A stretch of 64,000 bases of DNA, taken from NCBI RefSeq assembly GCF_002865645.1, contig NW_020194684.1, forward strand, positions 1,937,241 to 2,001,240. The letters run 5' to 3'. This document shows, piece after piece, positions 53,701-64,000 of the stretch (its first letter is position 1; each line of letters starts with the position of its first letter). The DNA comes from Hyaloscypha bicolor E (taxonomy: Eukaryota > Ascomycota > Leotiomycetes > Helotiales > Hyaloscyphaceae). A model generated the notes under the pieces. The model was not told where the DNA came from and did not search any database. It worked only from the letters and a program-made list of their open reading frames with translations. A program made the translations under genes and the position numbers.

Positions 53701-56640
53701 ATATAATTTAAGACCTTAGTATTATAGTATTTCTCTAGTTAATCTTATAGTATCTTTCTCTATATTTCAAAATATAAAAGAGACTATTATTAAAATTTTA
53801 AATAGTAATCCGGTATCTTCTATTAATAGCTTTTATTATATAGCCTTTTTTTCTTCTCTTCTATTACTTATAGAGCTCTTTACTAAGTTTTATTAAGCCC
53901 GGGCCGAGCCTAAATAAAAGGCCTTCCTAATTAAATAAAAGAAAAAGAAAAAGGCTAGATATTTTTCCTTTATATTATATAATATATAGATTACTAAACT
54001 ATATCCAAATTACTCTAATTAGATTAAATTAAGGCTAAAACCCTCTAGAGCAAGCAATTCAAGCCTATTTCTCTTTATATTTACTATCTAATTATATAGG
54101 CCAAAAATTATTTCTTATATAATAATTATAGCCGGTTTATATTAAGCTTCTATTATTATTACTATTAGAAAAGAGCAGAAATGTCCGAATACTAGCTTCT
54201 TTACTTTTTCTTATTATTTGTAATTTCAGATAGAAAAATTCAAGTTTAGGTCTTAAAGAAAGATTATATAATTAGCTTTCTTTAAAGTTTAAGGATATTA
54301 TATCTAGTTATTTAATAAAGAGCTTAATTCTTCTTTTCTTATATCTTCTTAGTTTTATATTCTTAATATATATATACTTTTCTTATTTATTAATTATATA
54401 ATACTTATATTATCTTAAAAAATAATATTAAATATAAGGTCTTTAAAATAAATCTTTTAAAATTTAGATATTGAAATAATAACCTAATATAAGTCTTTAT
54501 TATTAATAAGCTTATAACAAGTATTTTAAATAGAAAATATAGCTAAATATATAGTTATATAAAAAAGCTAGTTCTTTAAACCGGGAAGTATAAGATTTAG
54601 ATAGCTATAGCTTAAAAGAATAAAGATAACCCCTTTTTACAAGATTTAGAAGAGCTTTCTTCTAAAGAGATTTATATAATAGAGGATCTTTTACCTTATT
54701 TAGTTATATTAGTTTAAAAAAATATTTATAAGTTTCAGGCTTATTTAATTCTATTTACTAAGAATAAAGACTTTATTTAGAAAAGCCTTTAATACTATTA
54801 AAGAAGATATAAGGCTATTTTTATATTACCTAAGCTATTTAAGCTACTATATAATAGAGAAAAGAAGTTATTTCTCTTACTTCTCTCTTTAATTTCTTCT
54901 TTAATAGAATTTACTTTTTTCTAATTAGAAGCCGTTAAAAAAGAGAAGTATCCGGTTTTATAAAGCTATATCTTATTATATAATTAAATAGCTTAAAAAG
55001 TAAGTTTTTTTATTAAGCTATTTCTCTACTTTTAATTAATATTTATTTCTAGCCTATTAAAATAGCTAAAGCCAAATATATAAAAGTCGAGCCTACTATT
55101 AAAGTAGAGCCCTCTTAACCTCTTTTAAGACTAGTAATATATTATATAATATTTAATTAATTTATATACTAATATTTCTTTAAGAAAAAACCTTCTCTAG
55201 CTAAGTTCTAGCCTTACTAAAAGAAGCTATTTCTCCTCCTCTCTAATCCGTACTTCCTGACTCTCTAGAAACTATATATTAATATATAAATCGGCAATTT
55301 ATAACCCTTAAATATAAGAAGATAGCTAAAGAATATAAAAGTATACTTCTTATTAAGCTTTAAGAGTTTAAGAACTTTATAGAAAAGAAAGATATAATTT
55401 AGAACTTGGTAAGCCGTACTTTTAAGAAAAAGAGAAGCTTAAGTAATTATATATAGAAGCAAATATAATCTCTTTTAGATTTAGAAGTATTTTATTCAGA
55501 AAAATAAGCTAAAAAGTAAGTTAGAGCAGATTGTATTCAGACTAAAAAGAATTAAGCTCTGGCTAAAGGAAAAATAGAGAGGGCTATTCTATTTATTTAG
55601 AGTATATTATATAATAGAAGAATTAGAAAAATATCTATAAAAAAACCTAAATAAATTAAATCTAAGGGTTTAAAAAAGGAAGGAAAGAATCTGAGAAAGA
55701 AATAAGGCTTCTTAACTTAATTTAATACTAAGAAATTCTATATTTATTATATAATATTTTAGAACTAGATTGAATTCTCTTTTTTTTTAGTTTTTAGGTA
55801 TTTCCAAATTAAATTATAATTATAAGTAAAATTAAAATTAAAAAAAAGGCAAATATTAAGAGCTTAATATAATCTATTAGATATTATATAAAAGCCAGGC
55901 AATTATATAATATAATAAAAGTAGTTCTATTTATTTATTTATAATAGAAGAAATACTCTAGCCAGAATAATATCTAGGCTTTAAAATCTGGCCACTTTAT
56001 ATAATTTAAGAGGGTTTAGGCTATTCTCTACTATTGCCTTCTCCTCTATTATTATTAATATCTCAAGTACTATATTAGATTATATAACTATAATAAATAT
56101 AGTTACTATATACTCTATATTACTTTCCTCTAGAAACTCTTAAGTACTTCTTAAAAATGCCTTAACTATTTTGGTAAATAGTATAAGAAGTTTGAGTATT
56201 AACTTGGCTACTATATTACTTAGTATAGATTATATAAATTCAGGAGAAGTAACTTATACTTATTAAATTAAGATTATATTAATAACCTCAGGAAGAAGTA
56301 GGATATTAAAGGTAGCAGAAGTATAGGGACCCTTAATTGTAATATCTAAGGGTTCTGAATTATTAATATTAAAGGTATACTTCTACTAAGGGCTACTATT
56401 AATAACTGAGGGCTGGAGCTTATTTCCTTCTATATAAAGGAAGTACTAAATATTATTGGAGGCGTTTATACAAGTTCAAATAACTAGATCTTATTAAGCT
56501 TGGGCTGCCATTATATATATATAAAGTATTATATATAAAGTATTATATATAAAGTATATATAAGGGGAGAGAGAGAGAAAATAAGTATATATATATAAGG
56601 AAATTGGAGGGAGAATTGGAAGCTGAAAGCCTATTTTATA
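53700..56640. other. AT-rich RIP block with unassigned transposon wreckage
   Basis: Dense TAA/TAG in all frames. A + strand stretch at about 54600-54980 reads protein-like with Q for stops (FLQDLEELSSKEIYIIEDLL, then ILPKLFKLLYNREKKL). Another at about 55340-55720 is lysine-rich, like a transposase tail. I recognise neither. Near 56520-56570 there is a TATATATAAAGTAT microsatellite. Confidence 0.5.
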
Positions 56641-56704
56641 GATATCTGGGGCCAAAAATAACTTAAATGGGAGCCTGAATAATTCAGATTAAGCTATAAA
56701 TCAA

Positions 56705-56950
56705 GCTGTGAATTATGTAGTTGTTTGGTATAGTTCAGATGATACGGGCAAAATAATTGGCTAGGGCCTTAGAAATAGGGCTATAAAGCAGTGAATCATA
56801 TAGTTATTTAGTATAGTTCAGACTATAGGGCTAAAATAATTGGCTGGGGTCTTAGAAATAGTCATATAAAGCTGTGAATCATATAGTTATTTGGTATAGT
56901 TCAGATAATGGGGTCAAAATAATTAGCTGGGGCCTTAGAAATATGGCGAA
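56705..56950 (+). repeat. 83-bp tandem repeat, three copies
   Basis: Units start at 56708, 56791 and 56874 with GTGAATYATRTAGTTRTTTR and continue with TATAGTTCAGA and AATTRGCTGGGG. Spacing is exactly 83 bases twice. The block ends about 165 bases before the BTB gene. Confidence 0.85.
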
Positions 56951-57115
56951 AATGGCGAAAATCAGGCATTGACCCTTTTGGTCGCTATGGTCAACCAGAA
57001 CAGCGGAAGCGAACGTGGTTCGAATCATGAATGTCACCCCACCAGCAACATCATATTTACCCCACCTAGCGTATCCTTACTACAGTATTACCATCACCTC
57101 GACTAGGACGAAACC

Positions 57116-58150
57116 ATGTCTAAGATTATTGTTGATCCCGATCACGACATTGTTTTTAGACTCGACGGATATGATCTACTAGTCTCCTCCAAGGTCCTCT
57201 CCTTAGCGTCTCCTGTGTTTGAGGCAATGTTTAAACCTCACTTCAAGGAGGGCGTCGAACACCATCTTCAACTCGGGGAGCCGCTCATTATTCCTCTGCC
57301 GGAAGATGACCTGGAAGCCACGACTCTTTTTTGTCAGATTACGCATCACCGTTCTCGTGATCTCCCTCGAACACCGAGCCCACTATGCCTAGAAAATCTG
57401 GCTATCTTCTGTAACAAATACATATGTGCAGGCTCCGTGGTTAGCTATGGCACTTTATGGATTCAGAAGCATAGCGGGTCTCGGTCACTTGAAGACCTCA
57501 GTCGCCTCTTATTGCTCGCATATGTTCTGGATCTTCCAGAGTCATTTGCAACGGTGTTACGAGAGATGCTCCTACTCAAATCTGGTCTGTTTACCTCTTT
57601 ATGGGTAGTAGACAACCACCCAGTTACTCATGGCGACCTTCTCGGTATATAGGGGAATACGTCTGGCTTAGTTTACATCTAAATCATTTTAGGCGAATTT
57701 AATAATCGGAAAAGGGCACTTTTCAAAGACCTTCAGAAAGGTATTATAGACCTAGCTTCACGAATGGCAACTTATGACTGCGAAAATGTTACTAAAGCCA
57801 ATGGGAGATATCTCCATTCTCTCAAGAAATGCGGATTATTTCCCTATAAAGATTCATTCGAGGCACAAAGTTTCTCAAGTATCATCGAGAAGGCTTCACA
57901 ATTCCGGTCATACCGTTTGGAGAGGTGCGGGAGGCGGTGTAATTGCTATGAGTTGAACGATATGGACCTTAAGGTGGAGTTACAACAGGGAATAGAGAAG
58001 TGCGAGAAACTGGAGCTAGGTCTCTGCTTATCCTGTATCAAGACTAAAGAATTATTAAAGGAGGAAAGTGGTATATGTCTTTATCTGTGTTTCCTGCATA
58101 AGACTAAAGAATCATCGAAGGAGGAAAGTGGTGAATGTCTTTATCTTTAG
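57116..58150 (+). CDS. BTB/POZ domain protein, 328 aa
   Basis: Two exons, 57116-57644 and 57693-58150, with a 48-nt intron (GTATAT...TTTTAG) that joins DLLG|EFNNRKRALFKD in frame. Residues 8-85 are a BTB/POZ fold (DIVFRLDGYDLLVSSKVLSL, then SPVFEAMFKPHFKEG and IPLPEDDLEATTLFCQ). Such domains dimerise and often serve as adaptors for Cul3 ubiquitin ligases; no Kelch or MATH partner follows. The second half has a cysteine-bearing segment (RCGRRCNCYEL) and ends in two copies of a KTKE..KEESG.CLYL unit. The gene stands alone between AT-rich blocks, yet is not RIP-damaged. Similar lineage-specific BTB genes are common in fungal accessory regions. Confidence 0.8.
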
Positions 58151-58364
58151 GTTTATCCAAAGAGGGCACTAGGGTGAGTGCTAGACGACACAGCATTGGC
58201 ACTGTGCCCAACTCTCAATAGTTGTTTATTTTTGACCTACATTTTGTACGGCACATTGCCAAGAGGTAGTACAGTAACGAGAAGTAGTGGTAAGTTACTA
58301 GGAGTATAGTATATTTGGGATACGAGAGTACATATTATAGTTGCCACTAACCAAAAATAGGAAG

Positions 58365-59333
58365 TCATAAACCTATCTTTATAGCTTCTGCTTTAATATC
58401 TGCCCTCTTCTTCTCATACTCAACCAACAATTTCTTCTTCTCCTCATTATATGATAACCTTTCCTTCGCAGAAAGCTCTCTGACTGCTCCATTACCATTG
58501 ACATCGTACCAAGTTTCCCAGAACTCAATCAGATTCCAAGTCATGCTATCTTCCATTATATCTCGCCATTCCCTGAATTCTTCGCAATCTAGGAAAAAGT
58601 CAATATCTAAAAGCCACCAATCGTATAAAGCAGTCCCGATCCCATTATCCAAGTCGCAAAAGAATTGGAAGTCAACTATTTCCGTATACCAAGGCGCATA
58701 ATCGGTATGCTCATGTATATAATTCAGCCTAACCACGTCGTCATTCAGAATCTTCGCCTGTATATAATTACGGAAAAGCTGGTGAGAGATCCAGTCCAGG
58801 GGTGCTCTGGCTCCAAACTTTCGTACAAAGAAACCTAGGGTAACGCCGATTTCCCAGGGGCTTTGTTGTTGGAGTTCTTTCGCGATATAGCGTCGTACTT
58901 CCGCAGTGGACGGTAGTAAAATGCGACGCTCTTGAAGCCTACGCTCCATTAAGGTCTGCAACGAGACCTCGTATACTACATACTTCTCGGGTATAGCCCA
59001 CTCGAAAACGACCTCGTAAGAGAATTTATTGGGTTCCGGAAGTCCGCATTTTTCTGCCAACTCTTTTGCGGAATGGATCCGGGTAGTATTTTCATTTATA
59101 GCAGGTGAGACCTCTATAAATGCGATCCAAATGTCTGCTGGCGACTCGCCATCCCCATAGTGCTTGTCAAAAGCACGCGTCAAAGTGTCGATGATGCGAT
59201 CACTGCCTGATACCAAGGCCGTGAGCTCTCGAATCTCTTCATTCTCTTTATTATTGGCATGGTTTCGGAACTTGGCATGATTTCGGAACTCTTTAATGAG
59301 GGCCGCGTCGGATAATGGTCCACCTTTTGGCGT
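58365..59333 (-). CDS. Hypothetical fungal protein, about 320 aa, 5' end unresolved
   Basis: The minus-strand frame is open from the acceptor-like TTAG at 59337-59334 to the stop at 58365. It contains no ATG before the conserved-looking part (GSDRIIDTLTRAFDKHYGDG), so a first exon upstream is needed; I could not place its donor with confidence. The protein is acidic and rich in Trp and aromatic residues: ADIWIAFIEVSP, RIHSAKELAEKCGLPEPNKF, VVFEWAIPEKYVVYEVSLQT, then FWETWYDVNGNGAVREL and a Lys/Glu-rich end. The pattern fits a fungal lineage-specific family that I cannot name, possibly with an ADP-ribosyl-transferase-like fold judging by order of motifs; that is a guess. Confidence 0.6.
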   Translation of the reverse strand, partial: TPKGGPLSDAALIKEFRNHAKFRNHANNKENEEIRELTALVSGSDRIIDTLTRAFDKHYGDGESPADIWIAFIEVSPAINENTTRIHSAKELAEKCGLPEPNKFSYEVVFEWAIPEKYVVYEVSLQTLMERRLQERRILLPSTAEVRRYIAKELQQQSPWEIGVTLGFFVRKFGARAPLDWISHQLFRNYIQAKILNDDVVRLNYIHEHTDYAPWYTEIVDFQFFCDLDNGIGTALYDWWLLDIDFFLDCEEFREWRDIMEDSMTWNLIEFWETWYDVNGNGAVRELSAKERLSYNEEKKKLLVEYEKKRADIKAEAIKIGL

Positions 59334-59800
59334 CTAACCAGAGACGAATCGCCCAGTACTGAGTTTGGAGTATACTCGAGTATATATCGTACGATTAGCC
59401 ATGGCTCGGCTATTAGGCGCAGTACAACGAGCATCCAAGCTCTTGTACTCCAGGTTCTTGCGGGCGTTCGGTACAAACTGCTCGATTGAGGACTACAGGA
59501 TGGTGGCTTTCGTGGTGAAGGAAGAGCTTCTGGCCACAGTAGCTTGGCATCGGATGCGATAATGGCTGTCCGGTCATTAGTGGGTGATTGGTGGGTCCTC
59601 AGTCACCTTGCAACTTACTATTGATTATGTTTAATATATTGAGACTGCGAGGCTTGATGCCATCGTAGTTGTAGAGTTAATGGTGGCTGATCGGATAATG
59701 CCAGTACTGACGCCCCTCATTCTCGGCTTCGGGATTACGTACTTCCGTACAGCGGTATATATGGTAGCGGCGTGGCGTTGCGTTATTATTATAATAAAAG
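59334..59800. other. 5' region of the unknown gene, unassigned
   Basis: Probably holds the missing first exon and promoter of the minus-strand gene. Composition is still mixed; from about 59800 it becomes almost pure A/T. Confidence 0.35.
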
Positions 59801-60437
59801 TTTTATACTTTTTTTAATAATTATTTATAAAAAGTAATATTAGCCTTTAAAATATTAAATATAAACTAAATAAAAAACTATTATTAAAGCTTTAGAAATT
59901 AATATATATATATATTATAATAAATCTATTATTAATATTATTTATTTTATTTAGTATTATATAATTAATAATTAATAAATTAAAACTATATATAAAAAAA
60001 CTAAGAAATATAAAAGAAATAAAAGCTAATTTAATTAAGTTTATTACTAGTATTATATTTCTTTATATTTCTAAAAAGGAAATTAAAAAATATATATTTA
60101 TTACTTTAATTAAATTTTTTTTTAGAAATATAAATAATATTTTATAAAAATTAAAGATTTTTTAGTAATTAAATATTATAATAATAATAAATTTGGCTAT
60201 TATATTAAATATTATTTATTTAAATATATTAAAAAAACTAAAATAGCTTTTTTTAAAATTAAGCCAGGCCTAAATTCTATTTTAGTAAAGAACTTAAAAA
60301 ACTTAGGCTTTAATTCTAATATAAAACCAGAAAACAAATATTTCTAAAATAAAAAAAAGGTTCTTACTTTAAGGGCTTATAATATAAATTTAGTAAAAAT
60401 AAACTTAATTTATTTAATAAAAGAAACTGCTTATATA

Positions 60438-60537
60438 ATATTCTATATTATTAATATTCTATATTATTAATATTCTATATTATTAATATTCTATATTATT
60501 AATATTCTATATTATTAATATTCTATATTATTAATAT
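60438..60537 (+). repeat. 16-bp tandem repeat, about six copies
   Basis: Unit TATTCTATATTATTAA repeated without variation. Confidence 0.9.
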
Positions 60538-61324
60538 AAATAAATTAAAAATTAAGTTTTTTTTTATTAATATTAAAATAAAAAATTATACTTTTATTAA
60601 TATAAAGCTTAATTAATTTATAAAATAATTTTTAAAAATAAAACTATAATATTTTTTCTTATTTTATATTATATATAGTTTTAATAAAAAGTTAACTTAA
60701 TTTACTAAAAAATATTTAGAAATTTTACTTCTAATTAATAAATAAAATATTTATAATTATTTTAAATTTTAAAAATTATAATATTATTTTTAATAAAGAA
60801 TAGGCTATATATATTAATATTCTAGTTAATTATAAAAGATATATATTATATAGCTAAAAAAAAATAAGTCTAAATCTATATAATTTAATTATATTATTAA
60901 TATTTTTTAGTAATAATTAAAGAAATAATTTAATAAAAAATATTAAAAGAATAATAATTAATAAAATATTATTATAAGCTATTTCTAGAAATTTATTATT
61001 TTTAAATAATTTTTCTTTTAATTTCTATTATTTAAAAGAATTAATATTTTTTTCTATTAATTAATAAAACCTTAAATTAATTATTTAAGGCTAAAATTTA
61101 TATTAATTTTAATATTTATTAATTTTTCTATTATATAGCTATAAATTCGAATTTTTAAAAGTTAATAATATTTTATATTTATTATAAAATATATAAATAT
61201 AATATTTTTAAAAAAAGCCTTATTATTAGTTTATTAATAATATATAAAAAAAACTTAATATATAATTTCTAAATTTATTAAGCTTAATAAAAACTAATTT
61301 ACTAATTAAATTATATTTTATTAT

Positions 61325-61440
61325 TTATATTTTATAACTTATATTTTATAACTTATATTTTATATAACTTATATATTTTATAACTTATATTTTATAACTT
61401 TATATTTTATAACTTATATTTTATAACTTATATTTTATTA
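61325..61440 (+). repeat. 14-bp tandem repeat, about eight copies
   Basis: Unit TTATATTTTATAAC with small length variations. Confidence 0.85.
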
Positions 61441-63720
61441 TTTTTAAATTCTATAATTATATATATAATTCTCGAAATAATAATTATACTAATATTAGAA
61501 TTTCTTTAAAAATATAAAAAATAATATTTCTTTTTAATTATATATTAATTTTCTAATTTAATTTAATATTAGACTTTTTAAAAACTTTATATATTTATAT
61601 ATATTTTCTTATTTTATATTTTTATTTTTTCTTATTTTATATATTTATTATTTCTATTTAATTTATATTTTTATATTTAATTATATTATATTTATATTAA
61701 TTAGATATTTAAAAATATTTAATAGTTTTAATTTTATTATAAAGTTAATAGAATTTAATTTTCTTTTAATTTATTTAATTTTTATAATTTCTTATTATTT
61801 ATATATTTAATAAAAATATATTATATTAATTATTTAATATTTCTTTTAAATAATATTTAATTTAATAAAGTATTTATATAGTAATTTTGAATTTATATAA
61901 ATAATTAATAATAATTTCATTTCTAGTATTTTATTAATTATAGATTTAATTAAAATACTTATATTAAAATTATAAATTATATTATATAATTTTAAAGCTA
62001 AAATACTTTTAATAACTTTTTTATATTTATTAAAAAACTAATAAATAATATTAATATATTTAATTTTAAAAAAAAAATTCTATTATTTATAAATAAAGCA
62101 TTTATAAAAATAATTAAATATAAGAATCTTTTATTAGTTTTATAAATTTTAGTTTTTTAATAATATTTTTAATTTATTATTAAATATATTTATTAAATGC
62201 TTTTATATTAATTTTCGAGAATTTAATAGCTTAAATATTATATAATACCTATATACTAATAGTTATATATAGGCTTATATAACTATATTCTTGTATTTAA
62301 GCTTTAGCTATTTATACTATATTTTCTTTTTTCTTAATTTATTTATATATTATTATTATAATATAATAATAATATTTTATTATAATATTAAATAATAATT
62401 AATAAGTTATATAAAGCTTTTAATTAATAGACTAATATAATATATATTTCTTTAATATATTAAATAATATAATAATTTTTAATAAAAAGATTTTAATATA
62501 TAATCTTTAGTATAATATTAATTCCTCTAGATTTAATAGTTCCCTAATTAAATAAAATATATATATAGGTTTACTATTACTTTTAATATTTATAAAAACT
62601 ATATACTATTTTTTTTTTAATTATTTCCCTTTTTAATTCTTTTCTAATACTTCTTATAGTTCTATTACTTAATCTTATTATATACTTATCTTTTCTTTAC
62701 TTATTATTACTATTTCTATTAGCCTTATTATAGCTAAAAACCCTAGTAATATATAGTTTAAAGCCAGAATTCTTAATTTCCTTAATTCCTTATTCTATTT
62801 TTAGTACTTATAAGTATTTATAATAGTAATTATTCTCTGAATTATATTATATTAGCCGAGATATAAACTATAAGCTTAATTTTATATTACTTTTCTATTT
62901 ACTATTATTTTATTATAATTCTTAATAATATTACTTATTAATATATTATAATAATAGATCTTTATATATTATAACTATAGCTAATTAAGAAAATATTATA
63001 TAGTAATATAGCTTATTATTATCTAATTATATTATAGAATTTAATTATATAATCTAGTAATAGTAATATCTTAATAAGTTTCTTTAATCTAGTAAAAGTA
63101 AGAAATTTATATATATATATTCGAATTTAAAACTAATTTATAATAAGAAAAACTAATTTCTATATATATATATAATAATAAAAAATTAGATAAATAAAGT
63201 TCTTAAAAGAAATCTAATATCTTATAATTCGAAATCTCAATTATTTCTTTTTTTAAACTCCTATTATATAACTTTATTTATTAATATAGCTATAGCTATA
63301 ATTTATATTTCTTTTATTTAAGCTAGCTAATATAGGAATAGAGAAATAAAGAAGCCTATTTTAGGTTCGAAATAGAAATTATAAATTTTCTTATAATTTC
63401 TTAATTAATAGTAATATAATTAGATATATAAATAAATAAAATAAATAATAAAATATAAGTAAATTCGAAATCTTTTAATTTTAAACTTTTAGTAAAATAA
63501 ATTTAAATATTTTAAAACTTATATAAGAGTTATTTTCTTTATATACTAATATTAAGAAATATATTAGCTAATAAGTTTACTATTTAGAAAGATTATATAA
63601 GCTTAGCTTTATATAAAATAGTAAGTTAAATCTCTTATAATATTAAATATTATTTTATAAATAGATTTCTTTAATTCTAATAAAATAAGATATATCTTAT
63701 AAAATATAAGAAATAAAACT

Positions 63721-63795
63721 AAAATAAAATAAAATAAAATAAAATAAAATAAAATAAAATAAAATAAAATAAAATAAAATAAAATAAAATAAAAT
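63721..63795 (+). repeat. (AAAAT)15 microsatellite
   Basis: Fifteen perfect copies of the five-base unit. Confidence 0.95.
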
Positions 63796-64000
63796 ATTTT
63801 TATAAGCTATATTATTTCTTATAAATAGAAAATAAACTAGTAATAGTAGTATAATAGTTATAAGTAATAAATAAATATAAAAAATAAGATTAGAAAACCG
63901 GGCCTATTTTTATTTAATAATACTTATAGGCTAGCTATATAAATCTTTTATATTTCTAATTTTTAAAAAGCCTAAAATTATAAAATCTAATTTCTTTTTA

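Larger units (their letters stand above)
59800..64000. other. Very AT-rich block without coding capacity
   Basis: Over 4 kb with only scattered G and C, stops in every frame, and many simple repeats. It is most likely a RIP-saturated repeat region; I cannot identify the source elements. It continues past the window end. Confidence 0.75.

Noticed and set aside
59180..59562. Small ORFs on both strands upstream of the unknown minus-strand gene
   Set aside because: No domain or conserved look; one of them may contain the missing first exon, but I could not identify a donor in the right phase.

Overview
The window is nuclear DNA of a filamentous ascomycete (Pezizomycotina; Leotiomycetes is my impression, not proven). 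The evidence is short spliceosomal introns (44-141 nt) with GTNNGT donors and CTNAY branch sites, fungus-specific families (HET, Zn2Cys6 factors, PigL-like N-terminal domains, FAT1, PIG-S), and very AT-rich blocks in which old transposon frames are broken almost only by TAA/TAG where CAA/CAG would be expected. That last pattern is the mark of repeat-induced point mutation (RIP).

Left arm, about 1-27.8 kb: an ordinary gene-bearing region of normal base composition. In order it holds an aspartyl protease with at least one frameshift, a fungal N-terminal-domain protein (-), a retropepsin-like protein, an unknown two-exon protein, a large multi-pass membrane protein (-), an ArsB/NhaD-type permease, a tRNA-Gln(CTG) gene with an intron-like 57-nt insert in its D loop, a serine carboxypeptidase, a decayed gene remnant, a FAT1-type acyl-CoA synthetase (-), a J-domain protein and the GPI transamidase subunit PIG-S. 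No biosynthetic cluster is evident; several genes are secretory or membrane functions.

Middle, 27.8-34.4 kb: an AT-rich RIP island holding a Helitron (Rep plus PIF1-type helicase, + strand) in one stop-riddled frame, followed by minisatellites, a possible pogo-type tail and two foldback hairpins.

Accessory stretch, 34.4-51.5 kb: a HET-domain gene right at the island edge, an ankyrin fragment, a copy of the 5' end of a Zn2Cys6 gene, the Zn2Cys6 gene itself (- strand; 4-nt microexon; one in-frame TAG), an Hsp70-like gene split by a 1,359-bp TA-flanked inverted-repeat transposon and further damaged, a two-TM fungal protein in the same frame behind it, and a 3'-truncated, RIP-touched pyruvate decarboxylase pseudogene. 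This is a compartment of self-recognition and chaperone-type genes under decay.

Right end, 51.5-64 kb: a RIP-mutated integrase-core (rve) transposon, AT-rich wreckage, an 83-bp tandem repeat, a BTB/POZ gene with a duplicated tail, an unknown gene (-), and a final AT-rich block of over 4 kb made mostly of simple repeats with no coding capacity.

The most unusual item is the tRNA-Gln gene. Removing a GTAAGT...CTAAT...CAG segment from the D loop and an 18-nt anticodon-loop intron leaves a normal 72-nt tRNA.
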